Origin: Bacillota bacterium | Lineage (GTDB): Bacteria; Bacillota; Clostridia; Lachnospirales; Lachnospiraceae | Direction: 5' to 3' | Length of the DNA: 64,000 nt | NCBI GenBank assembly: GCA_023414875.1 | Contig: JAEZMV010000005.1 | Span: forward strand, 18,734-82,733 | Shown here: one piece after another, positions 1 to 8,530 of the stretch | Numbering within the stretch: position 1 is the stretch's first letter | Layout: the number at the start of each line of letters is the position of its first letter | The notes under the pieces: generated by a model | Databases searched by the model: none | What the model was told of the DNA's origin: nothing | The model's input: only the letters and a program-made list of their open reading frames with translations | Position numbers and translations under genes: made by a program

Positions 1-82
1 TTAATGTAGTTTAATCATGTCGTTACATAAATATGTATACCACAAAATATGAAAAATCTCAAGAATAAAAATCATATTAATA

Positions 83-111
83 TCCACAAATGGCAAATGA
101 TATGTTATAAT
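83..111 (+). promoter_or_regulatory. Promoter of the ferritin gene
   Basis: An extended -10 (TG-n-TATAAT, hexamer 106-111) lies 17 bp after a weak -35 (TCCACA, 83-88). The ferritin start is about 85 bp downstream, so a moderate 5' leader is expected. No operator palindrome was recognised in that leader. Confidence 0.6.
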
Positions 112-198
112 ATTTTTAGCTGAGGACTACTACCCTGTATCAGTCATAAGCTTCATGTTAATACTACAAATAATATCTAGAAGAAAGGTGATTATCCT

Positions 199-714
199 AT
201 GCTGAACCAAGAAGTTGTTAAATTATTAAACGAACAAATCAATAAGGAGTTTTATTCTGCTTATCTTTACATGGACATGGCTAATTATTATGCCGATCAA
301 AGCCTGAACGGATTTGAACATTGGTTTTTCGTACAAATGCAAGAAGAAAGGGATCATGCTTTATTATTCCGTCAATATTTGTTAAACAATGGAGAAGCTG
401 TAACGCTGGACGCTATCGCTGCTCCTGACAAGACATACCTTACGTTCCGTGATCCCCTGGTGCTCGCTTTGGAGCATGAACAGTTCGTAACCGCTTCCAT
501 CAATACAATTTATGAAGCTGCCTACAAAAATAAAGATTTTCGTACAATGCAATTCTTAGACTGGTTTATTAAAGAGCAAGGTGAGGAAGAGAAAAATGCC
601 GATGATAATGTCAAGAAATTTGACTTATTTGCAAGTGATCCAAAGGGCTTATATATGCTGGATAATGAGTTTAAAGCACGTATGTACAATCCTCCATCCT
701 TAGTATTAGAATAG
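199..714 (+). CDS. ftnA: Ferritin (non-heme iron storage)
   Basis: Bacterial ferritin of 171 residues, the usual length, forming cytosolic 24-mer cages that oxidise Fe(II) and store ferric mineral. The ferroxidase ligands of E. coli FtnA align in place: E17, E50, H53, E94, Q127 and E130. It starts at ATG after AGAAAGGTG. The gene stands alone and ends at a strong bidirectional terminator facing the chemotaxis receptor. Lack of a heme-ligand Met context argues against bacterioferritin. Confidence 0.95.
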   Translation: MLNQEVVKLLNEQINKEFYSAYLYMDMANYYADQSLNGFEHWFFVQMQEERDHALLFRQYLLNNGEAVTLDAIAAPDKTYLTFRDPLVLALEHEQFVTASINTIYEAAYKNKDFRTMQFLDWFIKEQGEEEKNADDNVKKFDLFASDPKGLYMLDNEFKARMYNPPSLVLE

Positions 715-763
715 GTATTAGCGAAACTTAATAACTTAATTATTTTTGAATAGTAAATACAAT

Positions 764-818
764 AAGAAAGAGGCTGTCTCCTTCCGATTGAAATCCGGAT
801 GAACGCAGCCTCTTTCTT
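764..818. terminator. Bidirectional terminator, ferritin / chemotaxis receptor
   Basis: A perfect 13-bp stem (764-776 with 806-818) has A/T-rich outer ends that give U-tracts in both directions. It sits between two convergent genes. Confidence 0.85.
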
Positions 819-847
819 ATGTTGCACTATTAAATTATTATCGAAAG

Positions 848-2881
848 CTATAGTTTGAACTTATTGATGAGGGACTGCATTCTCTGTGCTAATTCCGTTA
901 GGTTTTCACTTGAGCTCGCAATTTCTTCCATAGATGCAGTTTGCTCCTCCATGGAAGCTGATGCTTCTTGAGTTCCTGCAGCATTCTCCTCAGCGATTGC
1001 TGTAAGTGACCGCATCGTATCCAGAATGTTTTCTTTCGCTTCTCCCATTTCTGTACTTGATATATTCAGCTGTTCCACTGAAAGCAGTGTCTGCTTCATA
1101 GCTTCTGCAATAAACGAATATTTCTCCTTATTCTGTTTTACATGTTCTGACTGTTCTTTACTGATAGCAATTAGACGCTTCATCGTAAGGACTGCGTTTT
1201 CTACATTTCCTTGTAATTCTTTGACTACTTCATCAATAGAGGCTGTTGATGACGCTGATTGAGCTGCCAGCTTCTTGATTTCATCCGCTACGACTGCAAA
1301 GCCTTTTCCGTGTTCCCCTGCCCTAGCTGCCTCAATCGAAGCATTTAAAGACAATAGATTGGTTTGTCCTGCAATGGAGGCAATGACATTACTTGCTTGT
1401 CCTATCTTATCTGAACTCTCATTCGTTTTCAGAATGACATCATATATCTCCTTGGTAGCCTTATCACTTTCCTTTGTAATCTGGCTAAGCTTTTCTATAT
1501 CCGACAAGCCTTCATTTACTACCTCAGATACTTTATTGGAAGAATCATTGAGTTGTTTCATATTGATTAGATCGACTTCAATGATTTCGCCTAATTTCAT
1601 TGCTTTCGCAGATCCTTCTTCTGTATTTTTTGCCTGCTCAGAAGCACCATGTGCAATTTCTTCTACGGTCCTTGATACCTCTTCTGCAGAAGATGCTGCT
1701 TGTTGTGATGTAGCAGTAAGCTCCTCCGATATCGCTGCCACCTGTTCTGAGGATGCCATCGTATCTTCAATAATATCTCGAAGATTAATAATTATATTTT
1801 GCAAAGCATTGGATAGATACCCGACTTCATCCTTTTTCTTAAGATACTTGGGGGGGAGGTTTTCCGTGATATCCAGATCTGCAACTTTCTTAGCATGCTT
1901 TACAGATACGATAATTGGTTTGGTAATCGAATTACCGATAAAAACAACAAGAACTACTCCTATGATAAAAGCATTAAAAATATTAAGTAAGATTGCTTTT
2001 TGAATTTTTGGAATAGCATTCAATACTTCTTTTTCATCTGCCGTGATTACTAGGAACCACTCGGTACCTGCAACCGGTGCAAAACCGGCATATAACTTCT
2101 TACCATTAAAGCTATAGTCATAAACTCCTTGCTTCTGTTTCAATATTTGTTCGGATAAAGCTGCTGCTGATTTCTGACTGGGATCCTGCTCCGCATTCTT
2201 TATTGGATTAAATTGACTTAATACCATCTCTCTATTCGGATGTGATATTATGGTTCCACTTGAATCAATCATAAATGCATAACCGCTTTTTCCAAAGCCT
2301 AAATCATCGGTGATATTACTTAATTCCTCACCTGAAGCACGCCCAATTAATGCTCCTACGATTTTTTCTTCCTCAAATATTGGAGCTGCAAACATCAGTA
2401 CAACTTCATTGGTTACTTTACTGAGAATAAGATTTGAAACATTATGCTCTCCCTTTAATGCTCGTTGAACATAATCTCTATCCCCCAACTCTGCGGTGGT
2501 GCCATCCGTATATTTAGCATTTCCATCCGGAGTTACTACAGCAAGTGCCAAAAATTCAGTATTGACTTGCTGATCTTGTAAGAATTTCTTTTGAGTTTCC
2601 CAATCCATGCTCTTTACTTCTTTAAATTCTGAAAGCATCTTAATGCTATTCGTATGTAGCTTAATATCCAGTAGAACCAGTTCCCCACCAGCAACTGCTT
2701 GAGAAGTAATTGCTTCTTCAGCCTCCTTTGTCAATGCATCACTTGCCTTATGCTGCGATATTAGTCCTATAGAAGCTGATGTAAGTAAACTCAATAACGA
2801 AAAATAAATAACAAGCCTTGACCTGATGCTGTTCATAGGATTCATTTGTAAAATCCCAATTGCTTTTTTAATTAAATTCAT
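848..2881 (-). CDS. Methyl-accepting chemotaxis protein (dCache type)
   Basis: Transmembrane chemoreceptor of 677 residues. Membrane segment 1 is about 22-42, followed by an extracellular double-Cache sensor (about 45-290). Membrane segment 2 (about 298-318) leads into HAMP and then the long coiled-coil signalling domain. The conserved hairpin tip is visible (NASIEAARAGEHGKGFAVVADEI). The ligand cannot be told from sequence. It should signal through CheW/CheA, which are not in this window. The start follows AAGGGGTAAGAGAAA. A c-di-GMP-I riboswitch with a terminator lies in its leader, so expression probably follows the motile/sessile switch. Confidence 0.93.
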   Translation of the reverse strand: MNLIKKAIGILQMNPMNSIRSRLVIYFSLLSLLTSASIGLISQHKASDALTKEAEEAITSQAVAGGELVLLDIKLHTNSIKMLSEFKEVKSMDWETQKKFLQDQQVNTEFLALAVVTPDGNAKYTDGTTAELGDRDYVQRALKGEHNVSNLILSKVTNEVVLMFAAPIFEEEKIVGALIGRASGEELSNITDDLGFGKSGYAFMIDSSGTIISHPNREMVLSQFNPIKNAEQDPSQKSAAALSEQILKQKQGVYDYSFNGKKLYAGFAPVAGTEWFLVITADEKEVLNAIPKIQKAILLNIFNAFIIGVVLVVFIGNSITKPIIVSVKHAKKVADLDITENLPPKYLKKKDEVGYLSNALQNIIINLRDIIEDTMASSEQVAAISEELTATSQQAASSAEEVSRTVEEIAHGASEQAKNTEEGSAKAMKLGEIIEVDLINMKQLNDSSNKVSEVVNEGLSDIEKLSQITKESDKATKEIYDVILKTNESSDKIGQASNVIASIAGQTNLLSLNASIEAARAGEHGKGFAVVADEIKKLAAQSASSTASIDEVVKELQGNVENAVLTMKRLIAISKEQSEHVKQNKEKYSFIAEAMKQTLLSVEQLNISSTEMGEAKENILDTMRSLTAIAEENAAGTQEASASMEEQTASMEEIASSSENLTELAQRMQSLINKFKL

Positions 2882-2980
2882 TTTCTCTTACCCCTTATTT
2901 TTGTTAGATTTAAAGTTTTTTGCATGCCAATCAACAGTGATATATCTTTATGTTCTATCTCACAGATGTAATCAACCGAT

Positions 2981-3113
2981 AAGAAAAAGAAAAAGGATAA
3001 CCCTAAAGGCTACCCATTCCACATAAGCTTCATAAGGTAACCCGACTATCATATCATCACTGACTTAGACTCGTAGCTTTGCGTCACCACCTTTCAATGG
3101 TTTTGCCATTATC
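2981..3113 (-). promoter_or_regulatory. c-di-GMP-I (GEMM-I) riboswitch with terminator
   Basis: Read on the minus strand, the aptamer (about 3113 to 3031) shows the GEMM-I core: GGCAAAACC, a GAAA tetraloop, GGUGGUGACGCAAAGC, then GGGUUACC closing on an AUAA/UUAU stem. The base before GCAAA is G, as in c-di-GMP binders, rather than the A of cGAMP variants. Downstream is a terminator: an 8-bp stem (3008-3015 with 2995-3002) and a U-rich tract (2981-2994). The aptamer's GGUUACC (3036-3042) can instead pair with the terminator's 5' arm (3008-3014). Ligand binding should therefore permit termination, an OFF switch. That last step is inference. Confidence 0.88.
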
Positions 3114-3241
3114 AAATGTATAAATTTTTTTAATTATTTTAAAATAGATATTAACATTAATCAGATCGTAAATCAATCAAAATATTTTATAATTATACTA
3201 TTTTCGACTATTTGTTGCATAAATTTACATTTTAGTATCAA

Positions 3242-3288
3242 ATAAGACTGTCTTTTGTTATAATAATATTAACAAAAGACAGTCTTAT
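3242..3288 (-). terminator. Terminator of xylA
   Basis: A 19-bp perfect stem (3242-3260 with 3270-3288) around a 9-nt AT loop starts 40 bp after the xylA stop. It separates xylA from the receptor leader. The U-tract lies within the stem base rather than after it. Confidence 0.75.
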
Positions 3289-3327
3289 AAGTTTTATACC
3301 TTAAATAACCTTAATAGGTAGATATCA

Positions 3328-4644
3328 TTACTTCGTTTCTAAAATATACTGGTTCAGGATAGTCTCTAGCATTTCCTGTCTGCCGGACTTATTCGGAGTA
3401 GTTCCATTTGCTAATGCATAAGCTTCTAACTCCTTGAAGCCTACCTTGCCTTCTACGATATCCTTACCGATACCATCCTTATAGCTTGCATAACGCTCTG
3501 CTTTGAAGTTCTCGAATACACCATCTTCAATTAACTTAGCTGCAACCTTTAAGCCCTTAGCAAATGCATCCATACCTGCTATATATGCATAGAATAAATC
3601 GTCATCCTGGAAGGAAGCACGACGTACCTTAGAGTCAAAGTTCAAACCACCCTTAGTTAAGCCACCTGCTAGCAGAATTTCGTACATAGCTAAAGTTGTA
3701 TCATAAACATTCGTAGGGAATTGATCAGTATCCCATCCAAGCATCGGATCACCGGTATTAGCATCCACACTACCAAGTACACCATTAATTCTACTCATGT
3801 TTAATTCATGCTGGAAGGTGTGCTGTGCTAAGGTTGCATGATTTGCTTCGATGTTCATCTTGAAGTAATCCTGAAGGTTATATTTTCTTAAGAAGGAAAG
3901 TACAGTCTGTGCATCAAAATCATACTGATGTTTTGTAGGTTCCTTCGGCTTGGGCTCGATTAAGAATTGACCGGTGAAACCGATTTCTTTTGCGTAATCT
4001 ACCGCCATCTGAAGTAATCTCGCAAGATTATCTAATTCTAAACCGGTATCTGTATTGAGTAAGGTTTCATAACCTTCACGTCCACCCCAGAATACATAGT
4101 TTTCGCCACCTAATTCCTTGGTGATCTCCATAGCTTTTTTAATCTGAGCTGCAGCATATGCAAATACAGTTGCATTACAGGAAGTACCTGCACCATGAAC
4201 AAATTTGTCATCGCTGAAGGCATTGGTGGTACCCCATAAGCACTTAATTCCGGTACGAGCCATTTCTTCTTTGATTACAACTACAATTTCATCTAATCTT
4301 TTATTGGTCTCTTCTAATGTTTTTGCTCTTGGAGCGATATCCTGGTCATGGAAACAGAAGAAAGGTATCTGCATTTTTTCCATAAACTCAAAAGCTGCAT
4401 GAACTCTCTCCTTAGCTTTTTCCATTGCATCAGCAGTATTATCCCAGTCACGATACATTGTGGCACCGCCAAAAGGATCATTACCCATATATGTTAGCGT
4501 ATGCCAATAAGACATGGCAAAACGGCAATGCTCCTTCATTGACTTGCCCATTACTACCTCCTCAGGATTGTAGTACTTAAATGCAAGTGTATTTTTACTT
4601 TGTGGGCCTTCGTATTGGATTTTTCCAATATTAAAATAAGACAT
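3328..4644 (-). CDS. xylA: Xylose isomerase (class II)
   Basis: Cytosolic, metal-dependent D-xylose to D-xylulose isomerase of 438 residues. Active-site motifs are intact: FCFHDQDIAP (H99, D102), WGGREGYETLLNT, EPKPKEPTKHQYDFD (E230, K232) and NIEANHATLAQH (E266, H269). It starts after a perfect AAAGGAGG. No xylulokinase, xylose transporter or XylR neighbours it, so it is a single-gene unit with its own promoter and terminator. Divergence from the well-known C. phytofermentans enzyme is noticeable at the N-terminus. Confidence 0.96.
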   Translation of the reverse strand: MSYFNIGKIQYEGPQSKNTLAFKYYNPEEVVMGKSMKEHCRFAMSYWHTLTYMGNDPFGGATMYRDWDNTADAMEKAKERVHAAFEFMEKMQIPFFCFHDQDIAPRAKTLEETNKRLDEIVVVIKEEMARTGIKCLWGTTNAFSDDKFVHGAGTSCNATVFAYAAAQIKKAMEITKELGGENYVFWGGREGYETLLNTDTGLELDNLARLLQMAVDYAKEIGFTGQFLIEPKPKEPTKHQYDFDAQTVLSFLRKYNLQDYFKMNIEANHATLAQHTFQHELNMSRINGVLGSVDANTGDPMLGWDTDQFPTNVYDTTLAMYEILLAGGLTKGGLNFDSKVRRASFQDDDLFYAYIAGMDAFAKGLKVAAKLIEDGVFENFKAERYASYKDGIGKDIVEGKVGFKELEAYALANGTTPNKSGRQEMLETILNQYILETK

Positions 4645-4719
4645 GTTAATTTCCTCCTTTATAATAGTTGAAACCGTATCCCTTTTTATGGAATATAGTC
4701 ATATGTAATATCCAATATT

Positions 4720-4748
4720 ATTATAATATTATTTTAAAAATAATACAA
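4720..4748 (-). promoter_or_regulatory. Promoter of xylA
   Basis: On the minus strand, -35 TTGTAT (4743-4748) and a perfect -10 TATAAT (4720-4725) are 17 bp apart, about 75 bp before the start codon. I see no xylose-operator palindrome. Confidence 0.65.
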
Positions 4749-4874
4749 TAACAATTTGTAAACTTATTAAACTAATTATGATAAAACTGTCATTAGTGAT
4801 TAAAAATTCAGGGAAAAAGGCATTATCGGTAGAATTAGTATCCCCATTCAACCACACCGAATTTCATCCTTCTA

Positions 4875-6038
4875 TTATTCTAATAATTTTTTGATATTAA
4901 GCAGCCCCCAGCCCTGCTTCTCCCAGTGCTGTCCAAGATCCACCGCGCAACTGCGCAGCTTCATTTTCACCTCTCTGTTTGTAAGCCCGGGATGAGCAGA
5001 TAATAACAATGCAATTGCTCCCGAGACCACCGGAGTAGCCATTGAGGTACCGCTTTTTATGGTATACATCATTGGAGAATCACTGGCAACAAAACGTACA
5101 TCTCCACTTTTTAAGCGTGTTGAATAACGACTGATATTACACGATATGATATTAGAACCGGGTGCAACGATATCAGGCTTTTTGATACAAAAGGGTGTGG
5201 GACCTCTACCTGAATAGTCTTTAGAACGACCAGAGCCAAATACCTCCACAGCAACACTATCATCCGAAGATCCAACGGTGATAACCTTTCTGCTAATCCC
5301 CGGGGTCGAAATTGACATCGGTCCCGGACCATTATTTCCTGCGGCAACGACAACTACTATTCCATTATCCCACACTGCATTTACTCCTTGGACCAACAAT
5401 GAATTCTCATCCAGATTATCTTTCGAGGAGGTACCTACCGAAATATTAACAATTCTAATATTATATCTTTTACGATTATCAATAATCCATTGCAGCCCTG
5501 CAAGTACATCGGAGATATTTCCATCTCCTCGATGATCTAGAACCTTAACACCGATAAAATTACATTCCGGAGCTACCCCTTTGTATTTGCCCTTTGAAGA
5601 ATAGCCGCTTCCGCCTATAATTCCGGCTACATGGGTACCATGACCATTATCATCATAAGGTTCCGTTTTGTGATTAATAAAATCTACAAATGCACTAACA
5701 CGGTTTCCTCCCTCAATAAAATCCTTATGAAGGGAAATCCCCGTATCCACAATAGCTACACCGACACCTTTTCCATGAAAGCCATGTTCATGTGCCCAGT
5801 GACTTTCAATGACATCTCCTACGCGATTCATTTGTGCTGTTATATAAGTATCCATTTCAACACTTATAAGCCCATCCATGGATTTTAGATTCTCCAGTTG
5901 AGCTTCATCAACCTCTATCACATATGCATCTATCATTGGAAGTCTATATTTAATATAGCCCATATTCTCGATGGTCTGCCGTCTTTTCTCATATTCCTTA
6001 CAATGCACAATCACCTGGACTTTATGCTTCCTTACCAT
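4875..6038 (-). CDS. S8 family subtilisin-like serine protease
   Basis: Subtilase of 387 residues with a full catalytic set: D98 (VAIVDTG), H133 (NGHGTHVAG), oxyanion N235 (VAAGNNG) and S332 (SGTSMATP). There is no signal peptide. The first ~70 residues look like a short inhibitor-type propeptide, so intracellular action or non-classical export is possible. The start follows GTGGAG. It lies 54 bp downstream of an AraC-type regulator on the same strand and may be co-transcribed with it. The substrate is unknown. Confidence 0.9.
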   Translation of the reverse strand: MVRKHKVQVIVHCKEYEKRRQTIENMGYIKYRLPMIDAYVIEVDEAQLENLKSMDGLISVEMDTYITAQMNRVGDVIESHWAHEHGFHGKGVGVAIVDTGISLHKDFIEGGNRVSAFVDFINHKTEPYDDNGHGTHVAGIIGGSGYSSKGKYKGVAPECNFIGVKVLDHRGDGNISDVLAGLQWIIDNRKRYNIRIVNISVGTSSKDNLDENSLLVQGVNAVWDNGIVVVVAAGNNGPGPMSISTPGISRKVITVGSSDDSVAVEVFGSGRSKDYSGRGPTPFCIKKPDIVAPGSNIISCNISRYSTRLKSGDVRFVASDSPMMYTIKSGTSMATPVVSGAIALLLSAHPGLTNREVKMKLRSCAVDLGQHWEKQGWGLLNIKKLLE

Positions 6039-6092
6039 ACTAAAGCTCCACTGTCTTTTGTAATATCCTATTCTGACAGCTTTGCCAATATA

Positions 6093-6989
6093 CTACTTAT
6101 TAATCCTTCTGTATTCTGATGGTGTATAATATAATTTCTTCTTAAACACTTTACTAAAATAACTGATATCGCCAAAGCCTGTCCTGTCACAGATCTCATC
6201 AACCGTTAAATTCGTATCCCTAAGTAATGTTGAGGCCATCCTCAATCGTAGTCCATTCAAATATTGGGCAACGGATTGTCCGGTATATTTCTTAAAATCG
6301 TTCAGCAAAGTTGTACGGTTGGTATGAAAGTTCTCTGCCAGCTTTTCAATCGTTATTTTCTGATTATAACTGGATTGAAGATAATAGATAACATCTATTG
6401 CCATTCTCGAGTGCCCCTCTTTCAACATCTCGTGACTGTAGGCTTTCTCATCCTCCTGTCTTGCCAAATAGAATAGAATCTCAAATAAGTAGGATCGACT
6501 TCTGCATGGCCAATACAAGGTATCCTGCTTAGCGAGCAAGTCCTTTAACAGTTGAATTTTATATTCAATTCCTGTGGAATCAAGTGTATGTAAGGATAAT
6601 ATCTTCATTGTTGTTTCAGTTTCATATGAAAATTGTAGGATATAATATAAATCCTGTTGTTCTTGTATTGTAAGGGATTTGCTTGATTTACTTAAAAATT
6701 CATAATTAAAATTGGAATTAATAGCAGATGGTTTAAACCATAAGATTTTTGCAGATTCTTCACTGACATTAAATATCTCTATCTTATCCTTCTCATTCAT
6801 ATAGATTGCACAGGCTCCGGTCAGTATAAATTCTTTACCGTTCAACATAAAATGACAGGGTCCGGTCTTAATATAAATTATTTTATAATAGTCTCCTGCC
6901 TCCAAACAATTTAGATCCGAAAGTCCTTCGGTTACCGAAATCGGAAGAATATATTGGTTATAATAATTAAATCCAACGGTATAAAGCAT
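6093..6989 (-). CDS. AraC family transcriptional regulator
   Basis: Regulator of 298 residues. An N-terminal cupin-like sensing half (about 15-130) is followed by a C-terminal pair of helix-turn-helices (about 195-295) ending FGDISYFSKVFKKKLYYTPSEYR, typical of AraC/XylS. I chose ATG at 6989 because CAGGTG lies 6 nt upstream; an upstream in-frame TTG lacks a site. The ribosome binding site sits in the right arm of a terminator-like hairpin, so translation or read-through may be controlled. Targets are unknown; the adjacent protease is the obvious candidate. Confidence 0.88.
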   Translation of the reverse strand: MLYTVGFNYYNQYILPISVTEGLSDLNCLEAGDYYKIIYIKTGPCHFMLNGKEFILTGACAIYMNEKDKIEIFNVSEESAKILWFKPSAINSNFNYEFLSKSSKSLTIQEQQDLYYILQFSYETETTMKILSLHTLDSTGIEYKIQLLKDLLAKQDTLYWPCRSRSYLFEILFYLARQEDEKAYSHEMLKEGHSRMAIDVIYYLQSSYNQKITIEKLAENFHTNRTTLLNDFKKYTGQSVAQYLNGLRLRMASTLLRDTNLTVDEICDRTGFGDISYFSKVFKKKLYYTPSEYRRINK

Positions 6990-7046
6990 AAAAAACACCT
7001 GCAATTCGCTCAAATATTTACCAATATTATAAACGATTGCAGGTGT
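6989..7046 (-). terminator. Hairpin ending the cupin transcript and masking the AraC ribosome binding site
   Basis: An 11-bp perfect stem (7036-7046 with 6995-7005) is followed on the minus strand by six T's and then directly by the AraC start codon. It can end the upstream cupin transcript. In an AraC mRNA its 3' arm contains the AGGTG ribosome binding site. Confidence 0.65.
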
Positions 7047-7131
7047 CTTGTAAATGATTTGTCGAAAATTGTTTTATCCGTACTTATGAAGATTTAGTAA
7101 CTTGTATACCGTTAATTTGGTAGTTGGTAAA

Positions 7132-7476
7132 TTAAAAAATTACTGTTAACATCATTTTAAATTGTTCCTCGCCGTATACAGCATGCGGAACATTATTCGG
7201 CATAATAATACTTTCTCCTTTGTTAAGTACAAACACCTCATCTCCTACAGTAAACCTTCCTATACCGTCAAGTACAGTTACCAGAGCGTCTCCATCCGAG
7301 GAATGAGAACTAATTTCCTCTCCCTTATCAAAGGAAAATAAGGTCAGACTTACATTTTTATTTTGAACCAGTGTTTTGCTTACTACCTGGCCCTTTTGAT
7401 ACGTCAATTCCTCCTCCAGTCTTAGAATTTTGGAGGTTTCAATATTCTTTACAATATTTTTTTTTACTGCTTCCAT
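7132..7476 (-). CDS. Small cupin domain protein
   Basis: Single-domain cupin of 114 residues with motif 1 around SSHSSDGDALVTVLDGIGRF and motif 2 around IIMPNNVPHAV. Such proteins in anaerobes are often redox- or metal-associated, but the metal and function are unknown. It starts after AAAGGAG. Its upstream region has a -10 without a good -35 and a perfect palindrome about 32 bp upstream of the -10, suggesting activator-dependent expression. It runs toward the AraC gene, with a terminator-like hairpin between them. Confidence 0.85.
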   Translation of the reverse strand: MEAVKKNIVKNIETSKILRLEEELTYQKGQVVSKTLVQNKNVSLTLFSFDKGEEISSHSSDGDALVTVLDGIGRFTVGDEVFVLNKGESIIMPNNVPHAVYGEEQFKMMLTVIF

Positions 7477-7561
7477 ATAATGCTCCTTTCTTAATAATTA
7501 AATATTATCATTGTATTCTTTCCTTTTAATAAATTATTATCATTTAAATTAATTCAACTTT

Positions 7562-7604
7562 ATAATACCATATCTTGCACAACATCAGTGTAGCTGTGGC
7601 TACA
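7562..7604 (-). promoter_or_regulatory. Candidate CRP/FNR-type activated promoter of the cupin gene
   Basis: TGTAGC-TGTG-GCTACA (7589-7604) is a perfect 6-4-6 palindrome. A minus-strand -10 TATTAT (7562-7567) lies downstream with no -35 consensus. The palindrome centre is about 32 bp from the -10 centre, near -42, which is where class II CRP/FNR-family activators bind. The rest of 7477-7776 is AT-rich with no gene. Confidence 0.45.
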
Positions 7605-7776
7605 TTAATGTTACTACAATCAAGCTATTTTTTACAATCTGACAACTTGTATCATTATATTTAAAAATATTAGTCATAAAAACTACAAAAATTTCTATGT
7701 TTATTTCTAAAACTAGGAAATCAGTCAAGCATAGCATCATATGATACATTGTAATTATTATTAGGAGGAACATACA

Positions 7777-7995
7777 ATGAGTGATTTACAAGCAACACAT
7801 TGCGACGGAAGAAGAGATAATGATTGTAGCTGTATCTTAATAATCATCCTTCTCCTTTGCTGCTGTGGCAATGGCAACAATGGTTTACTCGGTGGTGGAT
7901 TTGGAAATGACTGCGGTAATGACAACGGTTGCGGCTCTATACTAATTATCATTCTTCTCCTCTGCTGCTGCTGTGGCGGTAACGGCATATTCTAG
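7777..7995 (+). CDS. Cys/Gly-rich small protein (chorion-like high-cysteine type)
   Basis: A 72-residue protein made of two near-copies of one unit: a Cys-containing Gly/Asn/Asp linker followed by ILIIILLLCCC and a Gly/Asn tail. It starts after a perfect TTAGGAGG and ends at a strong terminator, so it is a real gene. Similar Lachnospiraceae proteins have been labelled chorion class high-cysteine HCB protein 13; function unknown. The hydrophobic core plus Cys clusters suggests a membrane or spore-coat component, which is inference. Confidence 0.82.
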   Translation: MSDLQATHCDGRRDNDCSCILIIILLLCCCGNGNNGLLGGGFGNDCGNDNGCGSILIIILLLCCCCGGNGIF

Positions 7996-8026
7996 GAGCA
8001 TATACCGACAGGTATAACATCTAACC

Positions 8027-8063
8027 GAAAGAAAGGCTGCGTTTAACGCAGCTTTTCTTTTTT
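8027..8063 (+). terminator. Terminator after the Cys-rich protein gene
   Basis: The GC core GCTGCG/CGCAGC (8036-8041 with 8047-8052) is flanked by A-rich and T-rich arms and followed by a T run to 8063. Confidence 0.85.
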
Positions 8064-8108
8064 GCTATATAAGTTAAATTCTTTAAATTTATACCTTTCA
8101 TAATAAAT

Positions 8109-8151
8109 CATACTAATCACTCATGCTGCATCTTTGATGCAGCTCAAAACG
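8109..8151. repeat. Dispersed 43-bp repeat with hairpin, copy 1
   Basis: It begins CATACTAA, contains the palindrome TGCTGCATCTTTGATGCAGC (8124-8143) and ends CAAAACG. A second copy of the same length lies at 31595-31637. Confidence 0.7.
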
Positions 8152-8179
8152 CTATACATTACATCAACCAGCCCTTTTA

Positions 8180-8380
8180 TTAATCTTTCCGTTTTTTCTG
8201 CCTTTTTAATCTTTCATAACATTCTCTGTCTATCTCATAAATAGTGTTTTCCTCTATGATTAAATCCTCATCCTTTTGTTTTTTTACTATATTTGAATCA
8301 TTTTTTTCCTGTGTATAAAACTTTTGCTTTTCATATTGAAAACCGGAAGAATTGCCGGAGTTAAAAAGCTGACCACCCAT
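8180..8380 (-). CDS. Small charged hypothetical protein
   Basis: A 66-residue hydrophilic protein beginning MGGQLFNSG and rich in Lys/Glu, with the pattern IYEIDRECYERLKRQKKRKD at the C-terminus. I chose ATG 8380, preceded by GAGG at 7 nt; the in-frame TTG upstream has no site. It is divergent from aroC. No domain recognised. The good ribosome binding site and ordered C-terminal motif support a genuine gene. Confidence 0.6.
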   Translation of the reverse strand: MGGQLFNSGNSSGFQYEKQKFYTQEKNDSNIVKKQKDEDLIIEENTIYEIDRECYERLKRQKKRKD

Positions 8381-8530
8381 TGAATGCCTCAAAATTATGT
8401 TATCATTTCAATATATGATAAAATTATATAAATGTCTTCAAAATGATTGAATCTCATTTACATTTACTTTATACTATAGATTAAGTTTTTACAGGATGAT
8501 ATTACCAATAAATTAAATGGAGTGGAAACT

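Noticed and set aside
1275..2003. 242-residue open frame antisense to the chemoreceptor
   Set aside because: It lacks a ribosome binding site and has low-complexity Ser/Ala composition, as expected from antisense of a coiled-coil signalling domain.
2981..3113. cGAMP (GEMM-Ib) riboswitch instead of c-di-GMP
   Set aside because: The specificity position before GCAAA is G, the c-di-GMP form. A binding assay would settle it.
3328..4644. xyl operon
   Set aside because: xylA is flanked by its own promoter and terminator, and no xylulokinase, transporter or XylR lies within the window.
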